A stretch of DNA of 64,000 bases from Hemerocallis citrina (taxonomy: Eukaryota > Streptophyta > Magnoliopsida > Asparagales > Asphodelaceae): NCBI GenBank assembly GCA_017893485.1, contig CM030362.1, positions 184,534,175-184,598,174 on the forward strand, in the 5' to 3' direction. Position 1 is the stretch's first letter, and each line of letters starts with the position of its first letter. Made by a program: the position numbers and the translations under genes. Shown one piece after another: positions 31,392 through 43,177 of the stretch. The notes beneath the pieces were generated by a model that saw only the letters and a program-made list of their open reading frames with translations, did not search any database and had not been told where the DNA came from.

Positions 31392-34300
31392 ATGGAACTC
31401 ATTGTTCTGGAAATGTATGGTTGCACGCCTACTGAAGAGGCCCACCAACAGCCACAGACACCCCCAAACGACCTAAGCTCTCTCCCTAATCCTCCCACCC
31501 CAGCTGCCACCTCCCTACCCCCGTTACCCAACCCTACTGCCACCCCCATTGTTGTTCAAGCCCACTCTCCAAACCAACCATTGATCTATCTCCCCACCAA
31601 TGAGGAGGAGAGTCGGCTCAGAGAGCCCCTCCACACTGCACATGCACACAAGAGTGCGCATTAGCAACGGCACCATAGAGAGGCACATCATCATCGCCGT
31701 TTTGCATCGCCACCTAGAGGACGGGCTCATAGAGGGAGCCCTCCTACTAGCTTCTATGAGCGTAAGAGGAGCCCCCCCAAGGACCACAAACGCTCCAGCC
31801 ATGGAGGAAAGGAGCAATGGTACCACGACAAAGGTCGCCACCATCACCCCTATCACCAGCACCAACCCTCTCACCACAGGAGCTCCCATACTCAAGTCAA
31901 TTATCAACCCAAATACCAACCCAAATACCAAAAGCCCACATCCAGTCCTCACCCTCATATCCCTACAGCTCAACAAAATAACCCTCCGCAACTTCCTCCC
32001 CACCTATATCCATCGCCATCGAAAGAGGAACCCACAGCTCCGATGAAATTAGTGATTGGGTGGGCCCACGAGGGGGGTCCAAACCACGCATCATCAGGAG
32101 GAGTGTCTCTAGTCCTTGATGGGGACTCGTCGGAGTGGAAGGTAGTTAACAGAGATAAAAACAAAGACAAAAATAGACAAAGCACCTCCCCCATTCCACA
32201 AACAAACAACAGAAAGAAACAAAGAAGAGGAAAGCGCAAACCAGCTCCCTGTTTTAACTGCAGCGATTTGGGTCACTTCCTCCAAGATTGCACGAAGAAG
32301 GTGAGATGTTTAAAGTGTATGAAGTGGGGGCACCTCTCGTACGTTTGCATGAATGTCACCTCTTCCACCAACATTGACGACAGGCCGGTCAGAAGAGGCA
32401 GGTCGCCTGAAAGCCCAACGCTCATCCGCCTCGCCAACAGTCTTGTGACCATCAAGCTTGAGGAAAAGTGGCTGCAGGAGTGGTGTGCCATAGCGAAGGT
32501 CAGGACAGGTCGCCCATCGGAGAATCACATTTTGGAAGAACTGAATGCCAAATGGTCTACGGCAGCACACAGGGATTAGGTGGCAAAGAAGTTGTGCCAT
32601 ATGCAATTCTCAGTATCGTTCCCATCACCACCAAAGATGAGGGAGGTGACAGATATGGGCGTTGTAGACTTCGACCACTTCTTCCCCTGGACGCCGAGGT
32701 TCGGGACGGAGCTACCGCAAGGGGACCTCTTCTGGATATGGGTACATAACGTACCATTACACTTTTGGAAAAAGAAAGTGCTACAGGAAATCATATCGGA
32801 CTCTGGTTCCATAGAAGACATCGACGACAAGACGATTCGGAGGTCGGAATTAGTCTCCGCTAGGATTCTTATCCGGAGCACCGACATTGCCCTCATGCCA
32901 AGATTTGCTAAGGTATTCTTGTTTGAGGATTCATACCTTATTAGGTTCGTCCTAGACAAGCCAAAGGAACCGGAGTCTAGGGAGCTCCAGTCCCCCCTTT
33001 CCTCCGCCCTCAGAGATGGGCGCTTTTACTTGCAGGTGGCGGCGCCTGAATGGGAGCTCACACTAGATGGCGCCCACGAGGTGGAGAGAGCGCACCGTCA
33101 GCTTATCCTAGCGGCAAGGGGAAAGGAGGCAGGCATGCTGAATGGCGAAGCCCAAACTTCTCTGCCGCTCCACGGAGACAAAGAAGGAAACTTCACCAGA
33201 AAACCCAACGGTAGGCAACCGAAGTCAAATATGGAAAGTTTCGTAGCCCTAGAGCCTGCCGTTGGGAATCTCGCCACCAACAAAGCAAAAAATGGAAGTC
33301 AAACCCTAGATAGTAGGGTCCGAACGCCCAGAGAGGAGCAGGTTGCAGAGAAAGTAACCACCTTAGCTGAACATAGAAATGAACCAATACCCATGGGTCA
33401 AAGCAGTCTAAAGATGGCATCTTTGGGATCTTTTGTGAGGAACAAGACGAAAGGTGTTGCTTTTGAAACTAGAGGGCAGACTTCAAGTGTACAAAGAGGA
33501 AAGATTTTGGCATCGAGTGCGTCACCCACCAGAAAGGCAAGATCTGGGGAAGCGGGACAGGAGATGGTGAAAAGCGGGGGGAAAGAGGCACTCGTCCCAA
33601 CCCCAAAAGAGGGGGAGCATGAAAGAGGAAAGGTTTTCAAAGGGAGCGAAGCGACAGCAAGAGCCGATGGCCATGACCCAAAAGAGGGAGACTGGAGCGC
33701 TCAAGAGAGGGGGGTGTTTGAGGTAAGAGCTTAGAAGGAAAGCTCCGAATTTTGGGAGTGGAGAGCTTTCGAGAAGAGGACGCAGCACAGATCCAAAATG
33801 GGAAGAGGAGCGGAGAGCTCGAGGCAATCACAGCGAGCAAGGAGGCAGAGGGAGTTTTCGAAGAGGCAGGGGGGTTTTCGAAGCGCCTGCGGTCTCCACC
33901 AAAACGCCATCCATTTGTGGAGTGACGCGTGGAGGGGCACAGGAAACAGAGCGTGCGATGCATCCCCAGGAAGGCATTCCTATGCGGGAGGAGTCTGCAT
34001 TGGATGAGAATGGGCCCAATATGTGTGTTGGGCCCAATATGTGTGTCGTGACTCAGAGAAAGATTGGGCCTATAGAGGGGTCTACCACTGTCAACCAACT
34101 ACCACTTGTGGATCTTGTTTCATCTATGGAGAATGGGCCAACAGAAGGGTCCAATGAACAACAGCTGTAGGGACCCATGATGGGGCCGCTCAGGATGTTA
34201 CTGAGTACGCAAATTGCGATGAAGACATGGAAGGGCGCTTAAATTTGGATAAAGAGTTCTCATTTACGGATGAGGATGAGGAACCAAAGGACCTTGAGTT

Positions 34301-34745
34301 TGTTGCTGATACATAGAGAGAGATCTCACCAGAGATGGTCTTATTCACCTTTCCAGAATCTGTGCTTGGCTATAGTATGGGAATGTCAAGTAGGGCAGTT
34401 GGGTTCAGGGTACAGAGGATGCCTAAGAGGGCTCATGTGGAGTCCCTGGATGACTTTCTGGAGGTGGCTGCAGCGGCCAAAGCTACAAAGTTCGATGACG
34501 GAGGTACGAGAAGTTTTTTAGCTTCTATATTAAATTTCATATAAGATTCTGAGGTTTTTACACTAGCTCAAACCTGTGGCTTAGAGGTGTTTGACATAGA
34601 ACGTAATGCTCTACTGTTCAATAAAATTAGGGGTTGGGAAATTGAACGAGTGAAGGACCTGGGGTCCTCCTCTGTGTCGACGGAGGTCTTCGAGGAAGAC
34701 ACCCGTCCTACACACACGATCAACCTAGAATTGGTTCCCCAATGA
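31392..34745 (+). pseudogene. LINE-1 ORF1 (gag-like, DUF4283-like region and CCHC knuckles), broken
   Basis: Likely start at ATG 31392 (MELIVLEMYGC). A low-complexity basic, His-rich stretch comes first. Two knuckles follow, CFNCSDLGHFLQDC and CLKCMKWGHLSYVC (within 32250-32350). A region like plant L1 DUF4283 is next (HFFPWTPRFGTELPQGDLFWI...VPLHFWKKKVL, 32680-32790), then a long polar tail. Frame losses occur near 31660, 32045, 32577 and 33732. The final part (KIRGWEIERVKDLG...LELVPQ) is again open and ends in a TGA at 34743-34745 that overlaps the ORF2 ATG. ORF1 proteins bind the element's RNA. Confidence 0.75.
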
Positions 34746-37700
34746 ATGCACTATTCTGGAACGTTAGGGGGTTGGGGGATAGGGGTAAGAGAGATATGGT
34801 TAGGGACGTCATTATGAACTCCAAGGCGAAGGTGGTAGGGTTACAGGAGACCAAGCTCGCACAGGGTTTAAACTCAAAAGAGTTGGGGGCAATAGAATCA
34901 AGGAATGGGTGTTACGCTCATCCTCAGGAGCTTCGGGGGGCATCGCTATTGGGTTCAACTCGGATATTTTCACCTGTTTCGAGGAATATAGTGGAACGTT
35001 CTCCCTGACTATCCGACTAAGACGACGGTCTGACAATTGGGTGCATACGATCACGGTGGTTTATGTGCCGAACGTGGCAACAGACCGAGACGCCTTTTGG
35101 CAAGAGCTTATCAGTATTCGACAATGATGGTCGGGAGCTTGGATCGTTGGGGGAGATTTCAATATTACTAGATTTGCATTCCAGCACAGAGGAAGAGGCT
35201 CGAGCGACAGACACAGAGAAGAATTTAATAGGGTGATCACGAAGCTGGAGTTGATCGATATCCTAATTAATAACAGACTATTTACCTGGTCAAACATGCA
35301 AGCGTTCCCGATTATGGCCAAGTTGGACAGGATCCTTGTTTTGATGGATTAGGAGGCTAAATTCCCATTGGCAACCGCTAAATCTATTCCTAGACCTACG
35401 TCGGATCATACCCCGGTCCTACTTGATGCTGGGGTACAGGGATTTCAAAGGCCAAGGAAGTTCAGATTTGAAAATGCATGGCTAGAAATCTAGGGCTTTC
35501 ACCACATGGTGATGGAAAACTGGGCGCTCCCAGCTATTAGATTGGACGCAGCAACCCGATGGTGTGAAAAAATCCGCAGATTGCGAAAGAGATTGCGTAG
35601 ATGGAATCGGTTTAGATTCTCGACTATCTGGCGTGCAAAAGATTCCTTTTTGGAAGGAATTGATGAGCTAGAGATATTGGAAGAAACGAGAGTCCAGATA
35701 CAAGACGAAAGAAACAGGCTGCTAGAGCTCCGAGAAAATATTGCCAATCTTTATAAGCTGGAGGAGATTAAATGGCAACAGAGGTCGAGGATTTCGTGGC
35801 TCAAAGAGGGAGACCCGAATACGGCCTTCTTCCACCGAGTGGCAAGCGCAAGACGTAGATCCAATCTAGTCCTGTCAATACAAGCGGAAACGGGAACATC
35901 CCAAGACGAAAATGTGATTTCCAAAACCTTTCACGACTACTACAAGGGCCTCTTTGGGAAGAAGAATGACTTCAGGATCCCACTTAGGGATGATTTCTGG
36001 CAGAGCCACCAGAACGAGTCAGCTCATTCGCTATCCACATTGGAAGCACCTTTCTCGGAGACGGAAGTGGAAAAGGCCATCACTTAAATGGGAGCAGAGA
36101 AGTCACCTGGACCAAACGGCTTCACAATGATGTTTTTCCAAGTTTTATGGGATAAATAAAAGGGGATATTATGGCTTTGATGGATGAATTTTTCTACAAC
36201 AACCTCATACTGGGCATGTTCAACTTTGTTGAAGTAATTCTAATACCTAAACGGGTGGAGTCTACTCGGGTGGGGGATTTTAGACCTATTAGCCTCATAA
36301 ACTGCTCGGTTAAGATCATCACAAAGGTCCTAGCCATCCGTCTGGGAAGCATAATGGACAGTTTAATTAGCAACACCCAGTGTGGGTTCATCAAGGACAA
36401 ATATATTCTGGACTGTGTGGCCACTGCAGAACAAGTTATCCACCACTGCCACACGGGTAATTTTAAGAATTTCCTCCTCAAACTGGACTTTGAGAAAGCA
36501 TATGACTCTGTCGACCGGGATTGCTTGCTGGAAGCTCTCAGAGGGAGAGGCTTTAGAGTTAAATGGATCAGGTGGATCAAACAATGTTTATACACTAGTA
36601 AAACGGCAATCTCGGTTAATGGGCGGCCGGGACTACCGTTTTCTTGCAAGAAGGGTCTTCAGCAGGAAGATCTGCTGTCACCTATTCTATTCACTATTGT
36701 AGCAGACGTTCTGAGAGGCATGCTAGAGAACTGTCGGAGAAAAGGTTGGATAAAATTGGTAGTTAGCAGCACCTCTAACCAAGGGTGCACGATTCTTCAG
36801 TATACTGATGACACCCTCCTCTTTGGTAACAGGAACAGGTCAGACACAGTTTGCTTTAAAGGGGTCCTCTACTGTTTTGAAGCCTGGTCAGGTCTCAGGA
36901 TTAATTTCCACAAGAGTGCTTTGATTCCGATTGCACTTTCCGATGTAGAAGCACAGGACCATGTCACCATACTGAATTGTATGAAAGATTTTCCAATCAA
37001 ATATTTAGGTCTGCCGCTCAGACCAGGAAAGCTTACCAAGACGAACTGGCTACCTATCATAAATAGGGTGGAGGAAAGATTATCTGGATGGAAAGAAAAG
37101 TCGCTTTCCCTCGAGAGTAGAGTGGTCCTTATCAACTCGGTGTTGTCTAATCTGTCCATTTACTACATGTCGTTCTTTGAGCTGCCTAAGTGGGTGATCC
37201 AAAGGATTGACCGAATCTGAAAGCGGTTTCTCTGGAAAGGGGCGGACTCGAATAGGGGGGATACCACCTGATCAAGTGGGGTATTGCATGCATGAAGAAG
37301 AAACATGGAGGGCTAGGCATCATCGACTTGAGAGACATGAACCTTGCCCTACTGGGAAAATGGTGGTGGAAGGTCTTTCACCACAACGGGGAAGGATGGT
37401 AGGAGTTCATTCAACCATAGCTTAGGGGGAAAGGTACAAGAAGTTTAGGCTTCCGGGTAGGGTCTAGAGTTTCTCGCTTCTGAAAAGGGATTGCTAAAGC
37501 AAGCGGGCCTTTCAACTCAACAGTTACATCGACTATTGGTAATGGACGGTCCACCAAATTCTGGTGGCACAAATGGTGTGGTGCCCATACCCTTAAAGGA
37601 CCTTCCTAGATTTGTATGAGAAAACAACTCGCCCGAATGTATCTGTGGCCAAGACATGGAAGAGGGGCAATTGGAAACCGTCTTTCCGAGGACCTCTTAG

Positions 37701-38399
37701 CCCAGGGTTACAGCAGCGACTGAATGAACTGCAAACACACATTACACGGAATGGAGCAATGTGCGCTCAAGGCTCAGACCAGATGCGCTGGGGACTAGAG
37801 ACCAAAGGAGCTTTCACTGTTAGGTCTCTGTATCATCGCATTCACTATCGAGGATGTCGACCCAGTTGGGCACATGTGTTATAGAAAGCTAAAATGCCCC
37901 CTAAAGTTAGGGTCTTCCTCTGGCTAGTGCTCAATAATGCAATCCTCACCAGAGAGAACCTTGCCAAAAGACAACCCCAGATCGCGACCAACTGTGGATT
38001 CTGTAACGTACATACGGAGAATCTGAATTACCTTTTCATTTATTGCCAAAGGAGTAAGGCAACTATGGTAGAAGTATTATGAGCCTTAGGACATGTGACT
38101 ACCCCAGCGAATACGAGGAATTATGGGTTGGCCCTAAATTTGCCTCTGTTCGCCACGAAATGAAGGATGCTTGGTACATAGCCATTGCGGCAACTACTTG
38201 GGTGTTATGGCTAGACAGAAATAATTTTTATTTTCGTGCTTCATGTAATAGTACTTCTGGTAATCTTACTCATATCATGCATCTTATTTCCTTTTGGGCC
38301 ACAGCTACTGTTACAGGAGCAAGAGGAAGGATTGCTAGAGTCTTCCAGGTGGAGGAATTCGATGATAAGGAGGTCGAGTTTGGACCGACACTGGACTGA
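34742..38399 (+). pseudogene. LINE-1 ORF2 (endonuclease, reverse transcriptase, zf-RVT), broken
   Basis: Starts ATG 34742 (MNALFWNVRGLGDRGKRD). Endonuclease landmarks: GLQETKL, GGDFNI near 35150 and SDHTPVLL near 35403. The RT domain (about 36090-37220) includes GPNGFTMMFF, IPKRVESTRVGDFRPISLIN, LKLDFEKAYDSV, and the active-site box YTDDTLLFG (usually YADD) near 36805. The end carries MPPKVRVFLWLVLNNAILTREN...CGFC, the zf-RVT-like region (37894-38082), and closes at 38397-38399. Frameshift near 34905 and stops near 35127, 35350, 35492, 36087, 36158, 37218 and 37884. Confidence 0.88.
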
Positions 38400-38689
38400 G
38401 GGGTAGGCGCCCTTGATACTCACATGGAACATGATACAATTGGGAAGCCCACAGTCCGCAGCTAGCTCTATTTTGTATTTTGTTCAGGTCTATTGTACCT
38501 TGGGTTGTACTTTTGTACTTTTCGTTGGACCCACCCCCAGGGTATTGTTGGGAAATTATGTTCTACTTTCTGCACTGTTACTTTTTGTATTTTTCCCTGG
38601 TATGTCGGGGTTGTTTTATTAATTTCTTATTAATGAAATATGGTGGCATTATTCCATCTTTACCTTAAAGAAAAGAGAAGTAAAGAAAT

Positions 38690-39282
38690 CATTATCCCGG
38701 CAGATATTATGCCTTTCTGTGGGTATGGTTGGCAAACAAAAAGTGCCTTCCATAAAGGTGCTCTTAGAAAAAAATAAAATAAAAAGTTTCTCCATGGCGA
38801 GGAGAAGCACCTGTTAAAGATGCTTTGGGAAAAATACTAAAATTTTAACTTTGACTACTACCCCAACACCAATTTGAAATTGAGAATAAGGGCTAACTTG
38901 GCTGGGGATATATCTTAAAATTCACATTTGATAAACTAAAATGAAGTTCAAACCATTAGCTGTGATCCAGGTCACAAAACTTGACTGCGATCTAATTTGA
39001 TGTGGATTACACGAGTTTAAACCACTCATCATGCAATCTAAAAATAGACTAATTTTAAATTGTTTATAGAACATGAAATTTTTTTTTGGTAGCATGGTAT
39101 ACAGTTAAATCTCATCAAATTGATATGGAAATTTACACACTTCAACTTTTAAGGTGTATATCACATTTAACAGTGTGGATGTTCTTTTTGGATAGTCGAG
39201 ATATGAGTTTTGTGATGTCTCCTTAATTAAGTTACTGTTGTGACACCTCAACTCCTTTATTCTCTTTGAATTTTAAGACTGA
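38690..39282. other. Spacer between LINE-1 and the gypsy element
   Basis: AT-rich, no reading frame with a recognisable domain, no clear repeat. Nothing seen. Confidence 0.5.
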
Positions 39283-39705
39283 TGATGTGAGTATAAGTGA
39301 CGTGGTCCAATGAGAGCTGTTTGATCTCCTCGATATTCACTCATCTCAGATCATCAGGTCAAAAGGTCCAACGGCCTTCTGCAACTTCAGGCCCACAAAC
39401 AAACGGGTCTAACTAGAACCATTAGGGTTAGATATCTGTTTGCTCTGCCTATAAATATCAGGCCCCCTCCTCCTTAAGAAAGGTAATCTCCAAATCCTAA
39501 CTTGAACCCTAGCTTTCACTGCTGTCCAGTAACTGACTAGATCGTTGGATGGCCTGTTGCCAAAATTTTTTCTGGTGTTTCTAGGCTTTTTGCAGGTGCC
39601 CGGTCGTCCAGCTACCACCTGCTCTTCCGAGCCAACCTCCAGAAACAGACCCGATCTGCGGCTGAGATTTGTCCCTTTCGCTACACAAAAATACAAGACC
39701 TCACA
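39283..39705 (+). repeat. 5' LTR of the gypsy-like element
   Basis: Matches 49003-49426 over its length; TATA-like ctataaatat near 39450-39459. The right end is set where the two copies stop matching, so it is approximate. Confidence 0.82.
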
Positions 39706-39766
39706 CCATAGCGTCCATAGCATCCATCCACCTCAGGAGAGGGAACACCGGCACTGTCACTCCCTG

Positions 39767-41650
39767 ATGGATGGGCAACCTCAGACCATCCAGTTCGAGG
39801 AGGTCCCTGTCACGAGGACTGAGTTCCAGGAGTTCAGGAACGAAGTCCTCCGGGCCATCCGAGGGGGTCCTAGGAACGATCGTCACAATGAAGCCCCCCT
39901 CCCCGAGGAACGAAACTGGGGTAATGAGTCACATGGCTCAACCCGACCAGCGATAGGGGATGATGCCGTCCTCAAGTGCCTCCAGGATATGGAGAATTTC
40001 CTTGCCCGCATCGGCGAGGGGGAGGACAATCCAGCAGGGGCACCGGCCAACCGGCCTCGCATTCTCGACTCGGATCCTGGGTGCCTCGATTCTAAGAAAT
40101 TTTAGACCGCCACAATTCGAGACCTACGATGGGGAGAGTGATCTAGCTGATCACATGGAGGGATTCAAGACCATCATGATGATTCAGAGCGCCACGGATC
40201 CCCTCCTCTGTCGGGCGTTCCCGGCCAGGCTACGTGACCCGACACGGGAATGGTTTTCGAAGCTCGCTCCGAACTCTATTTTCTCATGTGAGCAACTCCA
40301 GTCGAGCTTCCCTACTCACTTTGTCACTAGCAAGAAGGTGGAGAAGACGAGCGCATCCCTCAAACAAAAGGAAGGGAGTCCCTTTGGGATTTTGTGCGAA
40401 GATTCACAACCGAGGCTAGGGCAGTCTTTTCTCTCGATGCCGGCATTGCATTCGCTGCATTTTGTCACAATGTTCACCATCAGGCAGCTGAAGGCCTCCT
40501 TGGCCTAGAAGCCTCTTATTGATTTTCTAGACCTCCTAAACAGGGTCGAAAATTACATTCGAGCTAAAGAGGCTTTATACCCAGAAGGTTTGACGAAGCC
40601 CCAGCAAAGGGGAAGAGGAAGATAGATGGTCCTGAGCTCACAAAGAAAGCTTAGAAAGACACTCGGCCAGAAATGACTGCCTTCGATCCATCGCTTCGAA
40701 AAATACACACTGCTAACACAGTGTGTTAGCAATCCTCATGGAGATCGAGGATAAGGGGATCGTGCGGCATCCCCCTCGATCCAACAGCAACGAGAAGTGG
40801 GACCAGAGGTACTACTGTCGGTTCCACCCGGACCACGGGCACGAGACTTATACATGCCGACCTCTCAAAGACGAGGTCGAAGCCCTTATACAGAGGGGGT
40901 ACCTGAGGGAGTTCACCCAACCTAATCAGCTAGATCCGAAGGCTTCTCCTCTTATTGTCCGGCCGGATCCCGAGCCTGAACACGATAGGGGGCCGGCTAT
41001 CCTACACTACGTCCACGGTGGGCCTATGGGGGGAGAGTCGAACAGCTCCCGCAAGGCCTTCTTGAGGGAGGTTAACTCTATCCATGATCCCGCGCCCCCA
41101 AGTAGCCAAGGACTTGCTGTGTCATTTTCCAACAACGATGTGGAGGGCGTCCGCCTGTCACATTGTGACGCACTGATAATCAGCCTTGCCATGGTGAACC
41201 ATGAGGTTCACCGAAGCTCTGTGATCATCTTGTTCATCGCAACATTCAAGGCACTCAAACTTTCTAAGGAGAGGTTGAAGCCGGTCGGGTACACATTGCA
41301 AAGATTTTCGGGCACCCTGTACAGATCGAGGGCATCATCACACTCGATGTCACTGCTAGAACAGCACCAAGCATCAAACCGAGGCCATGGACTTCATGGT
41401 GGTCAACATCAAGGCCTCCTATAACATCATCCTCGGTCGACCCAACCTCTGTTCCCTTCAGGCAGTCCCCTCCGCCTACCATTTGAAGATGAAGTTCCCT
41501 ATCGACCATGGAGTCAACGTGGTCAGGGGTAATCAAGAATCAGCCCGGTCCTATTATATGACTGCAGTGGGAGGCGCCATTCTGCCCCTCCACACTGTCA
41601 AACTTCCGTCTGAAAGGAAAAAATGGGCTCGGAGCTCGTCGATGAGTTAG
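39767..41650 (+). pseudogene. Gypsy gag and protease remnant
   Basis: Likely start ATG 39767 (MDGQPQTIQFEEVPVTRTEF). After a frame change near 40080 it reads the gag core FRPPQFETYDGESDLADHM, CRAFPARLRDPTREWFSKL and FVTSKKVEKTSASLKQKEG. The Tat-type gag end follows: YYCRFHPDHGHETYTCRPL and DEVEALIQRGYLREF (40810-40920). A protease C-terminal part follows (IKASYNIILGRPNLCSLQAV...YHLKMKFP, 41405-41500). Gag forms the particle; protease would process it. Frame losses at about 40080, 40370 and 40510, and near the protease. Nothing of RT follows. Confidence 0.82.
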
Positions 41651-41907
41651 AGGAAATCACCTTCTTCGAGGAGACAGTTCTAAATGTTTTCGAGACAGCC
41701 AGTCGCTCGAACCAAATCTCAAAAGAGGGTAATTAAGAGGCTCTGGAACATAGAGTACCTTGTCAAGTTCCAAGATGGAACATAAGGGGGAGCCAAGTGC
41801 TGTAATCGGCGCTACACGCCAATACCCCTGTAAACAGACATGAAATAAAGGCAGGAGATTTTGTTTTTGCAAGTCAAAGTTTGTCGTCAATACTGTCAAT
41901 CTCCCAT

Positions 41908-42250
41908 CTATGAGAGATTTCTCAATCTCTCACGTCCTCGCCGCTCAGCTTGGACTTCCACCACCTACAAGAGATTTCCCAATCTCTCATGTCCTAACCC
42001 CTCGGCTTAGACTTCAACCACCTATGAGAGGTTTCTCAATCTCTCACATCCTCGCAGCTCGGCTTGAACTTTGCCACCTACGAGAGATTTCTTAATCTCT
42101 CACGTCCTTGTCCATCGGCTTGGACTTCGACCACCTACGAAAGATTTCTCAATCTCTCACGTCCTCGCCACTCGGCTTGGACTTCGACCACCTATGACAG
42201 ATTTCTCACTCTCACATCCTCGCCGCTCGTTGGACTCTGAAAATCTAGGA
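41908..42250 (+). repeat. 57-bp tandem array, ~6 copies, in coding register
   Basis: The motif gagatttctcaatctctcac recurs at 41914, 41971, 42028, 42084, 42141 and 42198, spacing 56-57 bp. Since 57 is 19 codons, most of the array reads as a 19-residue repeat (DFSISHVLAAQLGLPPPTR) in one frame. Just downstream of the protease remnant; whether it was ever translated is unknown. Confidence 0.85.
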
Positions 42251-43177
42251 GTGTTGCACACTCATACTGCACGGTTCGGACTGCTGCACATAAAAAACCC
42301 ACAAGAAGCCAATTCACTACTATTTTTCTTATTATTATTACAACCAACAGAAGTGTATTGATACAATCGGTGAGACTTTGTTACATTGCCCGCAATCGAC
42401 CTAAGGCTCCTACGCAGGTGCCACAGGGTTGGTACAGACCAGTTCAAGGCTGGTCGAACGAGGTTGTCTCTCTGCAAGATCTCCTGGGGTCACTAAGGTG
42501 GACACACCCGCAACGGAATTGTGGGCGTCACCCGGCCTTGCGGGCCCCATCCGCAGGGTTGGTAATGAGACCCCGACAGAAGGGCAAGCCCCCCTCCAAA
42601 GAAACGGATCAGGGTCCAGACATTCTCGAGCATTATCTTGTATCGTTGTATTTCTAACTCTTTCTCCACAATGACCTCATGGGGGAAAGATTTAGACAAC
42701 GATCGCCTGGCAGAAGTGCTAGACATAAAAAAACACAACCTCCGCACTTCCCAAGTCGCGGTCAACTATCAACTTCTTCAAGTGTGCCAACTCCAAGCTA
42801 AGTCCCTTCGACATATCCATAATGTATTGAACAACTGCCTCTCGATCGCGAGCCTCTTTACGGTACCGGGTCAGTGCGGACTCTAAGGCTGTGACCTTAC
42901 CCCCTAAGCCGCGCCATCTCAGCATGACCATGGCCTACCCCAGATGGCGTATCCATTTGACAAAGATAAAAGAAACATCATTCCGAGCCCTATATACTTG
43001 GCTAAATTCACAAAATCTCACAAGGCAGACTACGCCTAAAAAGTTCAAGTCAAAGGTTCGGCCAAAAAAACTATTTTCATAACCCAAAAATTTCATACAA
43101 AGGTGCGGTGGCCAGGCTGCATTCGGCAATTACAAAATAGAAAGAAGAAAGAGAGGGAAAAACAAATACAAGGGCTA
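42251..43177 (-). other. Gypsy-like element interior, weak coiled-coil coding remnant on minus strand
   Basis: The only coding-like signal is on the minus strand at 42931-42719: GGKVTALESALTRYRKEARD and VVQYIMDMSKGLSLELAH, heptad-rich. This resembles the C-terminal coiled coil of the antisense gene to its right and may be a duplicated or broken piece of it. The rest shows no clear feature. Confidence 0.4.

Larger units (their letters stand above)
31239..38689 (+). mobile_element. Near full-length L1-type LINE (LINE-1) with 17-bp target duplication
   Basis: The flanks read AAGAGAAGYAAAGAAAT at 31239-31255 (C at Y) and 38673-38689 (T at Y): a 17-bp duplication with one mismatch, bounding about 7.4 kb. 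The 5' end has a short repeated motif (actgccatccaactttg twice, 31255-31300). ORF1 with zinc knuckles is followed by ORF2 with endonuclease, reverse transcriptase and a zf-RVT-like end. The 3' end (attccatctttaccttaaagaa) resembles the tail region of LINE-2. Several stops and frameshifts make it inactive. Confidence 0.92.
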
